A stretch of DNA of 64,000 bases from Streptomyces clavuligerus (lineage in GTDB: Bacteria > Actinomycetota > Actinomycetes > Streptomycetales > Streptomycetaceae): positions 186,001-250,000 of the forward strand of contig NZ_CP027858.1 of the NCBI RefSeq assembly GCF_005519465.1. Direction: 5' to 3'. The notes under the pieces are model-generated. The model made no database searches, was not told the DNA's origin, and saw nothing but the letters and a program-made list of their open reading frames with translations. A program made the translations under genes and the position numbers. This document shows positions 41,665 to 51,536 of this stretch, piece by piece; positions within the stretch are counted from its first letter, which is position 1; each line of letters starts with the position of its first letter.

Positions 41665-42924
41665 GTGCTGTCGGTGTTTATAGTTGCCATGTCCATGGCA
41701 TTGTTCTGGATGGCGGCGTTCACGCTCTGGTGGCAGATGCATGCCTGGCGTACGCCCGAGACGCTGGCCTCGACCAGCTTCGACCGGCCCGACAGCGAGG
41801 TCGGGCTCTCCTTCTCGCTGCTGCTGCCCGCCCGGCATGAACAGGCGGTGCTGGAGCACACCATCGAGCGGCTGCTGGAGTCCACGCACACCCGCTACGA
41901 GATCATCGTGATCATCGGGCACGACGACCCGGAGACCGCCGAGGTCGCCGAGCGCGCCGCGCTCAGGGACCCGCTGCGGGTACGGGTGATCACCGACACC
42001 CATGAGAAGAAGAACAAGCCCAAGGCCCTCAACACCGCGCTGCCGCACTGCCGCGGCGATGTCGTCGGGGTCTTCGACGCGGAGGACCAGGTCCACCCGG
42101 AGCTGCTCAGCCATGTCGACCACGCCTTCACCAGCACCGGCGCCGATGTCGTCCAGGGCGGGGTCCAGCTGATCAACTTCCACTCCAGCTGGTACAGCCT
42201 GCGCAACTGCCTGGAGTACTTCTTCTGGTTCCGCAGCAGGCTCCACCTCCACGCGGAGAAAGGGTTCATCCCGCTCGGCGGCAACACCGTCTTCGTCCGC
42301 ACCGACGTCATCCGGGAGGCGGGCGGCTGGGACGCGAACTGCCTCGCCGAGGACTGCGACCTCGGGGTGCGGCTCTCGTCCACCGGCAAGAAGGTCGTCG
42401 TCGCCTACGACAGCGACATGGTCACCAAGGAAGAGACCCCGGACAGCCTCATGAGCCTGCTGAAGCAGCGCACCCGCTGGAACCAGGGGTTTCTCCAGGT
42501 CTACCGGAAGAAGGACTGGCGCCGGCTGCCCAGCAGACGGCAGCGGCTGCTCGCCCGCTACACCCTGATGACCCCCTTCCTCCAGGCGTATTCCGGGGTG
42601 GTCATCCCCGTCAACATCGCCATCGCGCTCTTCGCGGACGTCCCGGTGGGCGTCGCCATCATGACCTTCCTGCCGCTGATCACGGCCATGGTCACCTTTG
42701 TCTTCGAGGTCGTCGGACTCCATGACTTCGGACAGCAGTACGGGCTGCGGGTCCGGTTCACGCACTATCTCAAGCTCATCGTGGGCGGGCCCTTCTACCA
42801 GGTGCTCCTCGCCGGGGCCGCCGTGCGCGCGGTCTGGCGGGAGCAGCGCGGGCGCAATGAGTGGGAACTCACCAGCCATGTCGGCGCGCACCTCACCGAG
42901 ACCCGAGAGGCGGCCCACCGGTGA
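41665..42924 (+). CDS. Processive membrane glycosyltransferase, family 2
   Basis: GT2 polymerase-like enzyme of 419 residues. One N-terminal helix precedes the GT-A domain: SFSLLLPARHEQAVLEHTI, KKNKPKALNTAL, GVFDAEDQVHP (metal-binding acidic motif), EDCDLGVRL (catalytic) and QRTRWNQGF, the QxxRW motif of processive synthases. Three or so C-terminal membrane helices follow. It resembles XagB/CslA-type exopolysaccharide synthases. The start GTG 41665 follows AGGGGGG; the first codons include rare TTT, ATA and GTT. Overlaps the next gene (GTGA). It probably makes an extracellular glycan. Confidence 0.88.
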   Translation: MLSVFIVAMSMALFWMAAFTLWWQMHAWRTPETLASTSFDRPDSEVGLSFSLLLPARHEQAVLEHTIERLLESTHTRYEIIVIIGHDDPETAEVAERAALRDPLRVRVITDTHEKKNKPKALNTALPHCRGDVVGVFDAEDQVHPELLSHVDHAFTSTGADVVQGGVQLINFHSSWYSLRNCLEYFFWFRSRLHLHAEKGFIPLGGNTVFVRTDVIREAGGWDANCLAEDCDLGVRLSSTGKKVVVAYDSDMVTKEETPDSLMSLLKQRTRWNQGFLQVYRKKDWRRLPSRRQRLLARYTLMTPFLQAYSGVVIPVNIAIALFADVPVGVAIMTFLPLITAMVTFVFEVVGLHDFGQQYGLRVRFTHYLKLIVGGPFYQVLLAGAAVRAVWREQRGRNEWELTSHVGAHLTETREAAHR

Positions 42925-44807
42925 CGACCACCCTGCCCACGCCGGAGGACACGACACCCGAGCGGTCCACGGGCCAGGCCACCACGACGGAGCGGACCGC
43001 GGCGGAGCGGGCCGCCGGGGACGGGTCCCCGGAGCTCCCGCCGGTGATACCGGAGCGCCGCGCCCCCGCACCGGCCCCCGCGGGCGGCGCCCGGGAATCC
43101 CGGGGATCAGCGGAGTCCGGGGAACCGGAGGAGATACCCGACGGGGTCCGGGTACGGCTGCTGCCCCGCCCCGTCGTCCGCTTCCGCGCCTCCCGCCCCG
43201 ATCTGCTGCTCTGCCTGGTCCTGCTCGCGGTGATCCTGCTCGTCCAGGGCTGGAACATCACCCGCTTCCCCGCCCTCAGCGACGACGAGGGCACCTATCT
43301 CGCCCAGGCGTGGGCGGTCCAGGAGGGCCGGGGGCTCGCCCACTACACCTACTGGTACGACCATCCGCCGCTGGGCTGGATCCAGATCGCCGGACTCACC
43401 TATCTGCCCTCGGTCATCGCCCCCGAGTCGATGACCGTGGCCCCGATGCGCTCCGTCATGCTGCTGGTCGGCGCGGCCTGCGCGGTGCTGCTCTATGTCC
43501 TGGCCCGGCGGCTCTTCCTGCCCCGCTGGTCCGCGGCGCTCGCCATGCTGCTCTTCGGGCTCTCCCCGCTCTCCGTCGTCCTCCAGCGCGAGATCTTCCT
43601 CGACAACCTGGCGGTGATGTGGATACTGCTGGCGTTCTGCCTGGCGGCGTCGCCCAACCGCCATCTGTGGCACCACTTCGCCGCGGGGCTGGTGAGCGCG
43701 GTGGCGGTGCTCACCAAGGAGACCATGCTCGTGGTGCTGCCCGCGCTGCTGGTGACCATGTGGACGCACAGCCACCGTGACACCCGGAAGTTCGCGGTGA
43801 CCGGCGCGATCACCGCGTGCGTGCTGATCGGTCTGTCGTATCCGCTGTACGCGCTGCTCAACCATGAGCTGTTCCCCGGCCCCGGCCATGTGTCGCTCAT
43901 CGACGGCATCATGTACCAGATGGGCCGTGAGGGTTCCGGCTTCATCCTCGACCCGGGCTCGGGCTCGTACGACGTCCTCCAGTCCTGGCTCTACTACGAC
44001 CGGGTGCTGCCGATCGGCGGGGTCGCCGGCGGGGTGCTGCTGCTCTGTGTCCAGCGCTGGTCGGTCACGGCGCGCGCCCTCGCCGGGCCCGCGTGCGCGG
44101 TGGCGATCCTGACCCTGGTGGCGATGCGTCCCTCGGGCTATCTCCCCGCGATGTACGTCATCCAGGGGCTGCCCTTCCTGGCGCTGGTCCTCGCGGGTGC
44201 CGCGGCGAGCGTGGTGCACGCCCTGCTGCACCGGCGGCTCCCGGCGGACCGGGACCCCGCCGCGGAGGCGGGCGCCGGGCAGCGGGCCCCGGCCGCGCCG
44301 GAGCCGGTGCGCCGGGCCCCCGCCGGGTGGCGGGAGCGGCTCACCCCGCGCCGCTGCCTGGTCGCCCTGCTCGCCGTCGCCGGGGTGGGGCTCATCGTCC
44401 CGCGCTGGGTCGACGGCAACCGGGACGCCCTCACCCTCGATGCCAACGCGTCCTATCGGGCGGCCGCCGCCTGGATGGAGCGGGAGGTGCCCGACCCGGC
44501 GTCGACCCGGGTGCTCGTGGACGACGCGCTCTGGCTGGACCTGGTGCACGACGGCTTCGCACCCGGCACCGGCGCGATCTGGTTCTACAAGGCCGACCTC
44601 GACCCGGCGGTCACCGAGACCATGCCCCGGGGCTGGCGGGACGTCGACTATGTGGTGTCCTCGCCGACGGTCCGCAGGGACGCCGTCGATCTGCCCAATG
44701 TCAGGGCGGCGCTCCAGAACTCCCGTCCCGTCGCCGTCTTCGGCGAGGGACCGGACCGGATCGAGATCCGCCAGGTCCAGGATTCCCCCGATGGAGGAGA
44801 GCGATGA
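42921..44807 (+). CDS. ArnT/PMT-type membrane glycosyltransferase
   Basis: Integral-membrane GT-C enzyme of 628 residues using a lipid-linked sugar donor. A disordered head of about 80 residues precedes the first helix (LLLCLVLLAVILLVQGWNI). The first external loop has the catalytic acidic pair in LSDDEGTYLAQAWA, then WYDHPPLGWIQ and LQREIFLDNLAVMW, as in the PMT_2/ArnT family. About eleven helices precede a periplasmic C-terminal domain. Start GTG 42921 overlaps the preceding stop; its own stop overlaps the next ATG (ATGA). It should transfer a sugar onto the glycan, lipid or protein made by this operon. Confidence 0.9.
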   Translation: MTTTLPTPEDTTPERSTGQATTTERTAAERAAGDGSPELPPVIPERRAPAPAPAGGARESRGSAESGEPEEIPDGVRVRLLPRPVVRFRASRPDLLLCLVLLAVILLVQGWNITRFPALSDDEGTYLAQAWAVQEGRGLAHYTYWYDHPPLGWIQIAGLTYLPSVIAPESMTVAPMRSVMLLVGAACAVLLYVLARRLFLPRWSAALAMLLFGLSPLSVVLQREIFLDNLAVMWILLAFCLAASPNRHLWHHFAAGLVSAVAVLTKETMLVVLPALLVTMWTHSHRDTRKFAVTGAITACVLIGLSYPLYALLNHELFPGPGHVSLIDGIMYQMGREGSGFILDPGSGSYDVLQSWLYYDRVLPIGGVAGGVLLLCVQRWSVTARALAGPACAVAILTLVAMRPSGYLPAMYVIQGLPFLALVLAGAAASVVHALLHRRLPADRDPAAEAGAGQRAPAAPEPVRRAPAGWRERLTPRRCLVALLAVAGVGLIVPRWVDGNRDALTLDANASYRAAAAWMEREVPDPASTRVLVDDALWLDLVHDGFAPGTGAIWFYKADLDPAVTETMPRGWRDVDYVVSSPTVRRDAVDLPNVRAALQNSRPVAVFGEGPDRIEIRQVQDSPDGGER

Positions 44808-46039
44808 CCACGCCCCGTACCGACTCCGGCGCGCTCGGCGACCCGGAGCTCGGCGGCGGTGACCAGCCGGACGCCGACCCGCTCGGTGCCGCCCAGCTCG
44901 TCGAGCCGGGGGCGGTCACCCTCGTCGTCCCGACCTTCAACGAGTCCGAGAACGTCGGGGAGTTGCTGCGCCGCCTCACCGAGTCCGTGCCCGCCCGGCT
45001 GCCCTGCGAGGTGGTGTTCGTCGACGACTCGACGGACACCACCCCGGACGTGATCCGCGACGCCGCCCAGGACTGCCCCTTCCCGGTGACGGTGCTGCAC
45101 CGGGAGGAGCCCGTCGGAGGGCTCGGCGGAGCGGTGGTCGAGGGGCTGCGCGGCGCGGGCTCGGACTGGATCGTCGTCATGGACGCCGACCTCCAGCACC
45201 CGCCCGCGCTCGTGCCCGAGCTGGTCGCCGAGGGCGAGCGGACCGGCGCCGATCTCGTGGTCGCCAGCCGCTATGTGCGCGGCGGCAGCCGGGCGGGGCT
45301 CGCGGGCGGCTACCGCGTCGCGGTCTCGCGGGCGGCGACCTGGCTGGCCAAGGCGCTCTTCCCGCGGCGGCTGCACGGCGTCAGCGACCCGATGAGCGGC
45401 TTCTTCGCGATCCGCCGCAGCGCCGTCGCGGGCGCGGTGTCGAACGGCGCGCTCCAGCCGCTCGGCTACAAGATCCTGCTGGAGCTGGCGGTGCGCTGCC
45501 GCCCCCGGGCGGTCACCGAGGTGCCGTTCGCCTTCCAGGAGCGGTACGCGGGTCACTCCAAGTCGACGGCGCGGGAGGGGCGGCGCTTCCTGCGGCACCT
45601 CACCGAGCTGCGGACCGCCTCGCCCCTGGCCCGGATGGTGGGCTTCGGGCTGATCGGCCTCACCGGCTTTCTGCCGAATCTGCTCGCGCTGTACGCGCTG
45701 ACCTCGGCGGGCATGCACTATCTGCCCGCCGAGATCGTCGCCAACCAGTTCGGTGTGGCGTGGAACTTCCTCCTGATCGAGGTGCTGCTCTTCCGCGGCC
45801 GCCGGGCGCACCGCCACTGGGCGGACCGGGTGGGGCGGTTCGCCCTGCTCGCCAACGCCGATCTGATCCTGCGGATACCGCTGATCGCGCTGCTGGTGGG
45901 GACGGCGGGGATGACGGTGCTGCCCGCGACGGCGCTGGCGCTGCTGCTCACCTTCGTCCTGCGGTTCACGGCGACGGAGGCGCTGGTCTATCTGCCGCGG
46001 CCGGGGCGCGGTGCCGCCCGGGGCCGTACCCGGGCCTGA
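44804..46039 (+). CDS. Dolichol-phosphate-mannose-synthase-like GT2 fused to GtrA membrane domain
   Basis: A 411-residue enzyme that makes polyprenyl-phosphate sugar for the GT-C transferase. GT2 domain: LVVPTFNESENVGELLRRL, VVFVDDSTD, VVMDADLQHPP (DxD), ASRYVRGGS, DPMSGFFAIRR. A C-terminal GtrA-like domain of four helices (from FGLIGLTGFLPNLLALYAL to TEALVYLPRPG) may flip or anchor the lipid. This pairing with an ArnT/PMT enzyme is the usual donor/acceptor arrangement. ATG 44804, GGAGGAGA upstream; the ATGA overlap couples it to the preceding gene. Confidence 0.9.
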   Translation: MTTPRTDSGALGDPELGGGDQPDADPLGAAQLVEPGAVTLVVPTFNESENVGELLRRLTESVPARLPCEVVFVDDSTDTTPDVIRDAAQDCPFPVTVLHREEPVGGLGGAVVEGLRGAGSDWIVVMDADLQHPPALVPELVAEGERTGADLVVASRYVRGGSRAGLAGGYRVAVSRAATWLAKALFPRRLHGVSDPMSGFFAIRRSAVAGAVSNGALQPLGYKILLELAVRCRPRAVTEVPFAFQERYAGHSKSTAREGRRFLRHLTELRTASPLARMVGFGLIGLTGFLPNLLALYALTSAGMHYLPAEIVANQFGVAWNFLLIEVLLFRGRRAHRHWADRVGRFALLANADLILRIPLIALLVGTAGMTVLPATALALLLTFVLRFTATEALVYLPRPGRGAARGRTRA

Positions 46040-46115
46040 CCGCCACAGCGCCCCCGGCCCTCCGGCGCCCCTGCCCCACCCTGCGACTCGAACACACGAA
46101 CGAAAGGAGAACGCC

Positions 46116-48560
46116 TTGCCCTCAGCCATACGCCGGTCCCGATCCGCCGCGCTGCTGGCTGTCGCGAGCATGACCGCGGCACTGCTCGTCACCGCCCCCT
46201 CCCCCGCTTCCGCCGGGCCGAACCTGATCCGCAACCCGGGCTTCGAGACCCCCGGCGGCCCGGGGAACGACACCATGCCCGACTGCTGGAAGAAGTCGGG
46301 CTGGGGCGACAACGACGTCACCTTCGAGACCGTCCCGGACGCGCGCTCCGGCTCCGCCGCCATGAAGGTCTCCCTCACCCGGCGGGTCAGCGGCGACCGC
46401 AAGGCGCTGATCACCGAGACCCCCGCCTGCGCGCCCACGGTGGCGCCGGACCGGCAGTACGACCTGTCCCTCTGGTACAAGAGCACCACGCCCGATGTGT
46501 CGGTCACCCTCTTCCGCCGGGACTCCGTCACCGGGGCCTGGCAGTACTGGACCGACCTCAGGACCCTGCCGATCAGCGCGGACTACACGCGCGCGGAGGT
46601 GCGCACCCCCGTCGTGCCGCCGAACACGGACCGGATCAGCTGGGGTGTCTCCGTCCACGGCCAGGGCTCGGTCACCACGGACGACTACGTCATGGAGGAG
46701 GTGACCGTACCCGCGCCCGACCCGGAGTGCACCGGCACCCCCACGGAGTGCCTGAAGGGCCGCTGGGACGTCCTGCCGACGAAGAACCCGGTGCGCTCCA
46801 TGCACTCGGTGGTCCTGCACAACGGCAAAGTGCTGGTCATCGCGGGCTCCGGCAACGACGAGTCGATGTTCGCGGCGGGGACCTTCACCTCGGCGGTCTA
46901 CGACCCGGGGCCGGGCACCTGGAAGCAGATCCCCACCCCGGTCGACATGTTCTGCGCCGGTCATGTCCAGCTCCAGGACGGCAAGGTCCTGGTGATGAGC
47001 GGGAACAAGGGCTATCCGACGCCCGACGGCCGACTCGGCTACCAGGGCCTGAAGGACTCCTACCTCTTCGACCCGGACACCGAGCGCTACATCAAGACCA
47101 ATGACATGAGCGACGGCCACTGGTACCCGTCCGCCACGATCCTCGGCAACGGCGATGTCATCACCTTCGGCGGTCTGAAGCAGGACTCGACCGGCAATGT
47201 GACGGCCGAGCGCTGGTCCGCCGCGCAGAACCGCTGGCTGCCCACCGGTCAGGTCAACCAGACCTGGTCGTTCTGGGGTCTGTACCCGTCGATGATCCTG
47301 ATGCAGGACGGGCGGCTCTTCTACTCCGGCAGCCATGTCTTCGGCAACGGCACCCCCGGCACGGGCGCCTCGATCTACGACTACGACCGCAACACGATCA
47401 CCGATGTGCCCGGCCTCCAGAACAAGGACCAGCGCGACGAGTCGGCGAGTGTGCTGCTGCCGCCCGCGCAGGACCAGCGGGTACTGACGATCGGCGGCGG
47501 CAACAACGAGAGCAACCCGATCGCCAACCGCCTCACCGACATCATCGACCTCAAGGAACCCAACCCGGCCTACCGTCCCGGGCCGCTGCTGCCGCAGGGC
47601 GAGGTGGAGCAGGGCGGGGTCCGGCGTCCGCAGACCGGCGCCGAGGGGAAGATGTACGTCTCGGCCGTGCTGCTGCCCGACGGGAAGGTCTTCGAGACCG
47701 GGGGCGCCCTGCACGACCGGGCCGACCCGGTGTTCGAGGCGTCGTTCTTCGACCCGGTGACCAACACCTACACCCCGGACCTGGCGAAGGACCCGGTCCC
47801 GCGCGGCTACCACTCCTCGTCGTTCCTGCTGCCCGACGGCCGGGTGATGTCGGTCGGCGACAACCCCGGCAACAACACGTACAACCACAATGTGTCGGTC
47901 TACACGCCGCCGTACCTGCTCAAGGGGGCGCGGCCGGAGATCACCTCCGTCCCCGACGACCGCTGGAACTACGGGGATGTCCAGCGCATCACCGTCAACC
48001 GTCCCATCGCCAAGGCGGAGTTGATCCGTCCGGCGGCGGTCACGCACTCCTCGGACCCGAACCAGCGGTTCGTCGATCTGCCGCTGACCGTCGACGGCAA
48101 CACCATCGACCTCAATGTGACCAGCAACCCCCATCTGGCCCCGCCCGGCTGGTACATGCTCTTCGCCGTCGACGCGAACGGCATCCCGTCGGTCGCCCGC
48201 TGGGTGCATCTGGGACCGCAGACCCCCGGGGCCTCCCGGCACGCGTCCCACACCCCGTCGGCGCATGTCCACGACTTCGCCGACGCGTTGGCCAAGCCCG
48301 CCAAGAAGCCGCTGAAGAAGCGGGACTCGGCCCCGGTGAGCCCGTCGGTCACGGGCTGCGAGCGGGCCTACGGCGCGGCGGGGGTCTGTGTGCCGACCGC
48401 CTTCCCGAAGACGGTCGCCCCGACGGCCGAGGCGCGCTGCGACTGGCTCGCGGACCGGAAGTACGGGCGGCTGAAGGTCAACGGCGGCCGTGACCCGCTG
48501 CGGCTGGACCGCGACCGGGACGGGACCGCCTGCGGAAAGGGGGATCTGCGGCGCGGCTGA
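46116..48560 (+). CDS. Secreted copper radical oxidase (galactose/glyoxal oxidase family) with Excalibur-like tail
   Basis: Exported oxidase of 814 residues that would oxidise a primary alcohol or aldehyde and release H2O2. Order: signal peptide (ASMTAALLVTAPSPASA), CBM-like N-terminal domain (about 33-205), seven-bladed kelch core, Ig-like DUF1929 domain, then an Excalibur-like calcium motif (DRDRDGTACGKG). By alignment to galactose oxidase: Cys280 (FCAGH) and Tyr337 (HWYPS) for the thioether cross-link; Tyr565-His566 (RGYHSS) and His644 (VTHSS) for copper. TTG start 46116 follows AAAGGAG. It likely modifies the glycan made by the three preceding transferases, as GlxA does with CslA. Confidence 0.9.
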   Translation: MPSAIRRSRSAALLAVASMTAALLVTAPSPASAGPNLIRNPGFETPGGPGNDTMPDCWKKSGWGDNDVTFETVPDARSGSAAMKVSLTRRVSGDRKALITETPACAPTVAPDRQYDLSLWYKSTTPDVSVTLFRRDSVTGAWQYWTDLRTLPISADYTRAEVRTPVVPPNTDRISWGVSVHGQGSVTTDDYVMEEVTVPAPDPECTGTPTECLKGRWDVLPTKNPVRSMHSVVLHNGKVLVIAGSGNDESMFAAGTFTSAVYDPGPGTWKQIPTPVDMFCAGHVQLQDGKVLVMSGNKGYPTPDGRLGYQGLKDSYLFDPDTERYIKTNDMSDGHWYPSATILGNGDVITFGGLKQDSTGNVTAERWSAAQNRWLPTGQVNQTWSFWGLYPSMILMQDGRLFYSGSHVFGNGTPGTGASIYDYDRNTITDVPGLQNKDQRDESASVLLPPAQDQRVLTIGGGNNESNPIANRLTDIIDLKEPNPAYRPGPLLPQGEVEQGGVRRPQTGAEGKMYVSAVLLPDGKVFETGGALHDRADPVFEASFFDPVTNTYTPDLAKDPVPRGYHSSSFLLPDGRVMSVGDNPGNNTYNHNVSVYTPPYLLKGARPEITSVPDDRWNYGDVQRITVNRPIAKAELIRPAAVTHSSDPNQRFVDLPLTVDGNTIDLNVTSNPHLAPPGWYMLFAVDANGIPSVARWVHLGPQTPGASRHASHTPSAHVHDFADALAKPAKKPLKKRDSAPVSPSVTGCERAYGAAGVCVPTAFPKTVAPTAEARCDWLADRKYGRLKVNGGRDPLRLDRDRDGTACGKGDLRRG

Positions 48561-48565
48561 ACCCC

Positions 48566-48647
48566 CGGCCCGGGGGCACCCCGCCCCCGGGCCGTGTGGC
48601 GGCGGACGCCCCCGGCCGGACTCCCCTCCCTGGGTCCGGCCGGGGGC
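48566..48647. terminator. Two perfect hairpins between convergent genes
   Basis: Hairpin 1: an 11-bp stem (48566-48576 with 48584-48594), 7-nt loop. Hairpin 2: a 14-bp stem, GCCCCCGGCCGGAC (48608-48621) with its exact complement (48634-48647), 12-nt loop. They separate the oxidase from the convergent receptor gene. Confidence 0.8.
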
Positions 48648-48707
48648 TTCCCCGTACGGCGGTCCCGGCCGCCCCGGGGGGCAGCGCTCCCAGCGGTCTC
48701 AGTGGGC

Positions 48708-51536
48708 TCAGCGGCGGATGGGGCACTGGGCCCTGGTCAGCGGACGGGCGTCCCCCGCCTCCCTGGCGCACAGCGTCCTCGACAGGGCCGACCCGTCGGC
48801 GGCGCCCCGTACCTCGTTCAGCACGATGCTGTGGCCCTGGCGGTCGGCGTAGGGCCGGGCCCCGGTGAAGTCGATGGTGCCGGTGGCCATGTTCCACAGC
48901 CGGACCGTGCGCAGGTTCACCCAGGTCGCGGCGCGGCTCTGCACTTCGCCGCCCCGGCTCGCGGCCCGGTGCAGCGCCTGGGTGGCGTCGTGCGCGAGGG
49001 CGGCGTGGCCGCTCGCGAGGGCGGGGTTCGCGGGCGTGACGGGCGCCGCCATGCCGAGCGGCCCCAGATACCGTGTGGCGTTGCGGTAGAAGAGCGTGGA
49101 GCGTTCGGGCACCAGCGCGGCCAGAGCCACATGGTAGAGCGTGACGCCGGAGGTCACGCCCTCCCCGTCGACGGAGAACGTGGCCTTGGAGAGATCGTCA
49201 CCGGTGAGGACCGAGATCGCCCGGCGGGCGCACCCCTCCTCCATGTTGAGCCGGGTCATCAGCGGGGGCACGTCCTCCACCCGGCCCGCGTAGTAGATCA
49301 CCGACGGGACCCGGGGGCCGCGGCAGAACTGCTCGGCGTGCGCCTCCAGCGCGGGGCGGCCCGCCTTGAGGGCATAGCGGCGCTGCGGCAGCAGCGTGTA
49401 CCCGTTCTCCTCCAGCATCCGCTGGGCGTACCGGGCCTGTTCGTCCGTGTAGAGGTCGTCCGTCCGCTGGGTGTCGCGGGCGAGGACGAGCGCGTACTGC
49501 CGCTTCCCCGGGGTGCGGAGCTGCCCGGCGACCAGGCCCAGCAGTTCGACCTGCCACTCGTCGGTGGCGGCGAGACTGAACCAGTTGGCGAACTCGCGCG
49601 GGAGGTAGGTGGCGGAGTTGGCGCCGGAGACGACGGGCAGTTCGGCGTCGCGGAGCCTGCGGGTCGTCTCCCGGCTGGACCGCAGATCGCGGCCCGCCCC
49701 GATGACGCCCACGACGGTCGGATCGGTCCGCGCGTACCGGGCGACGGCGGCGGCCGTCCTCGTCTGGTGCCGCATGTCCTCACCGCCGTTGGCGATCAGT
49801 ACCCGGAGCTGCACGGTGGTGTTCTCATTGATGGCGCGCTGGGCGAGATGGACCCCGGCCAGCTCCTCCAGGCCCTGCACCGGGGGAGAGTGCGTGGAGT
49901 GCTCACGGGTGGCGGCGCTGAGGGGGCCCACGTAGACCACGGTGACATGGTTGCCGGGGTGCTCGGCGAGCACCCGCGCGTTCTCGGTACGGACGCTCTC
50001 CTCCAGGTCGCGCAGGCTCCAGGGCACCTGGTCCCGGCGCGGGACGCCCTCGGGCAGCCAGTCGGCGAACCGCACCGCTCCGGTGGCGACGCCGACGCAC
50101 TCGACGGGGCCCGGGGCCGTCCGCGCGCGCTCGGTGTACTCGTTCGCCGTCAGCAGGGAGGAGGAGCAGTACCGTTCGTCCAGTTCGGCGGAGCGCAGCC
50201 AGACACCGCCGGCCAGCAGGACGAGCACCAGGGCGAGACTGTGCAGCGACCACAGTATCCGGGCGGCGGTGGGGCGGTTCGCGGCCCTGACGCAGTGCCG
50301 CCGTCCGTCGGCGGGCGGCACCAGCCGGTCCCCCGGCAGGGGCACCTTGATCACCCAGGGGAGTTCGGACAGGGCGCGGCTGGGCGACTGCCCGGCCCGC
50401 AGATTGCGGCCCCACTCCTGGTACCAGGTCCACGGGGCCGTACCGGGCGCGGAGACCACGCCGCGCAGGAGCCGCCCGACGTCCTCGACCCGGACCGAGG
50501 CGATGATCAGCAGCGGGTCCAGCTCGCTGCGGCGGCTGCGGACATCGCTGACCGCCTTGATCAGCGCTATGCCGCCGTTCTCGGCGCTCGCCCGCGGCAG
50601 GACGAGCACGGGCGGCCGGGGCCGCTTGAAGCCCCTCAGGTCCCAGCTCCACCAGCGGTGGTTGTCGCGCAGATCCTCGCAGAGGGCGAGGACGTAGAGC
50701 TGGAGCTGGAAGTCCTCCTCCGTCTTCAGCGCCTCCGCCACATCGTGGGCGCGGGCCGCGATGGCCTGCCGGGAGCGGAAGGGGCGCAGCAGGGAGACCT
50801 CCGTCGGGCGGCCCGGCGAGGCCGCCCGCAGAAAGGTCGTGCCCATGAACCAGCGGCTCTCCCGGCGCAGCCACAGGAAGAGCGGGGTCCGGCCGGGGAG
50901 CACCAGGTCGAGGAGGAGGAAGAGCAGCAGGAAGCCGATGCCGGAGGCGAGCCCGATGGTCCAGTCGCCGCGGGCGAGGAGCGCGGCGACCACGGCGGCG
51001 ACCACGGCGACCAGACCGGCGGGGAGGATGTGCGCCATGTTCGACAGGGGCAGCCGGGCGGTCCACCCGGGGGCGTCCTTCGGCCGCCAGCGCCGGCGGG
51101 CGAGGTTGCCGAGCAGGCTGCGCCCGGGGTCGGTCCGGGCGCCCGCGGCGTCCCCCCTGGGCGGTCGGGGCCAGTCGGCGTGGAGGTCGTCGACGGCGTC
51201 CTCGATGGCCTGTACCAGCCGCAGCCGGGGGAAGGAGTAGCGCCGGTAGAGGGCGCGCCGCCCGTCCCAGCGCTTGGGGTTGCCGAGGTCGCGGACGAGT
51301 GCGGCGGCCCTGCGGACCTCTCCGTCGCCCGCCTGGACATCGGGGGCCATGGCGCAGCGGGACCCGTGCATGTCGTGTCCCGTGTACAACTCCTCCACCA
51401 GGGCGACGGCCCGCTCGTCGTCGGCGGCGTCCTCGGCGTGGAGGACGACGACCGGCATGGGGGGCCTGCTGCCCCGGAAGTCCCGGACGAGCTGCTCCAG
51501 CCTGCGCTGGACGTCGACTCCCGCGCCCGTGGACAT
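48708..51536 (-). CDS. Large membrane receptor with extracellular type I periplasmic-binding domain
   Basis: A 942-residue protein. Residues 1-160 are cytoplasmic (MPVVVLHAEDAADDERAVALV, RRYSFPRLRLVQAIEDAVDDL) and look like a nucleotide-binding-type fold without a Walker A. Two transmembrane helices lie at about 166-211. A second cytoplasmic domain follows (212-420; VLVLPRASAENGGIALIKAVSDVRS). Helix three (about 424-446) leads out to a branched-chain-amino-acid-receptor-like domain (about 527-942; VTVVYVGPLSAATRE, VVGVIGAGRDLRSSRETTRRL, SGANSATYLPREFANWFSLAATD). ATG 51536 has GAAGGG 9 bases upstream; a GTG at 51587 is an alternative. It looks like a sensor; no known family name is offered. 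Confidence 0.75.
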   Translation of the reverse strand: MSTGAGVDVQRRLEQLVRDFRGSRPPMPVVVLHAEDAADDERAVALVEELYTGHDMHGSRCAMAPDVQAGDGEVRRAAALVRDLGNPKRWDGRRALYRRYSFPRLRLVQAIEDAVDDLHADWPRPPRGDAAGARTDPGRSLLGNLARRRWRPKDAPGWTARLPLSNMAHILPAGLVAVVAAVVAALLARGDWTIGLASGIGFLLLFLLLDLVLPGRTPLFLWLRRESRWFMGTTFLRAASPGRPTEVSLLRPFRSRQAIAARAHDVAEALKTEEDFQLQLYVLALCEDLRDNHRWWSWDLRGFKRPRPPVLVLPRASAENGGIALIKAVSDVRSRRSELDPLLIIASVRVEDVGRLLRGVVSAPGTAPWTWYQEWGRNLRAGQSPSRALSELPWVIKVPLPGDRLVPPADGRRHCVRAANRPTAARILWSLHSLALVLVLLAGGVWLRSAELDERYCSSSLLTANEYTERARTAPGPVECVGVATGAVRFADWLPEGVPRRDQVPWSLRDLEESVRTENARVLAEHPGNHVTVVYVGPLSAATREHSTHSPPVQGLEELAGVHLAQRAINENTTVQLRVLIANGGEDMRHQTRTAAAVARYARTDPTVVGVIGAGRDLRSSRETTRRLRDAELPVVSGANSATYLPREFANWFSLAATDEWQVELLGLVAGQLRTPGKRQYALVLARDTQRTDDLYTDEQARYAQRMLEENGYTLLPQRRYALKAGRPALEAHAEQFCRGPRVPSVIYYAGRVEDVPPLMTRLNMEEGCARRAISVLTGDDLSKATFSVDGEGVTSGVTLYHVALAALVPERSTLFYRNATRYLGPLGMAAPVTPANPALASGHAALAHDATQALHRAASRGGEVQSRAATWVNLRTVRLWNMATGTIDFTGARPYADRQGHSIVLNEVRGAADGSALSRTLCAREAGDARPLTRAQCPIRR

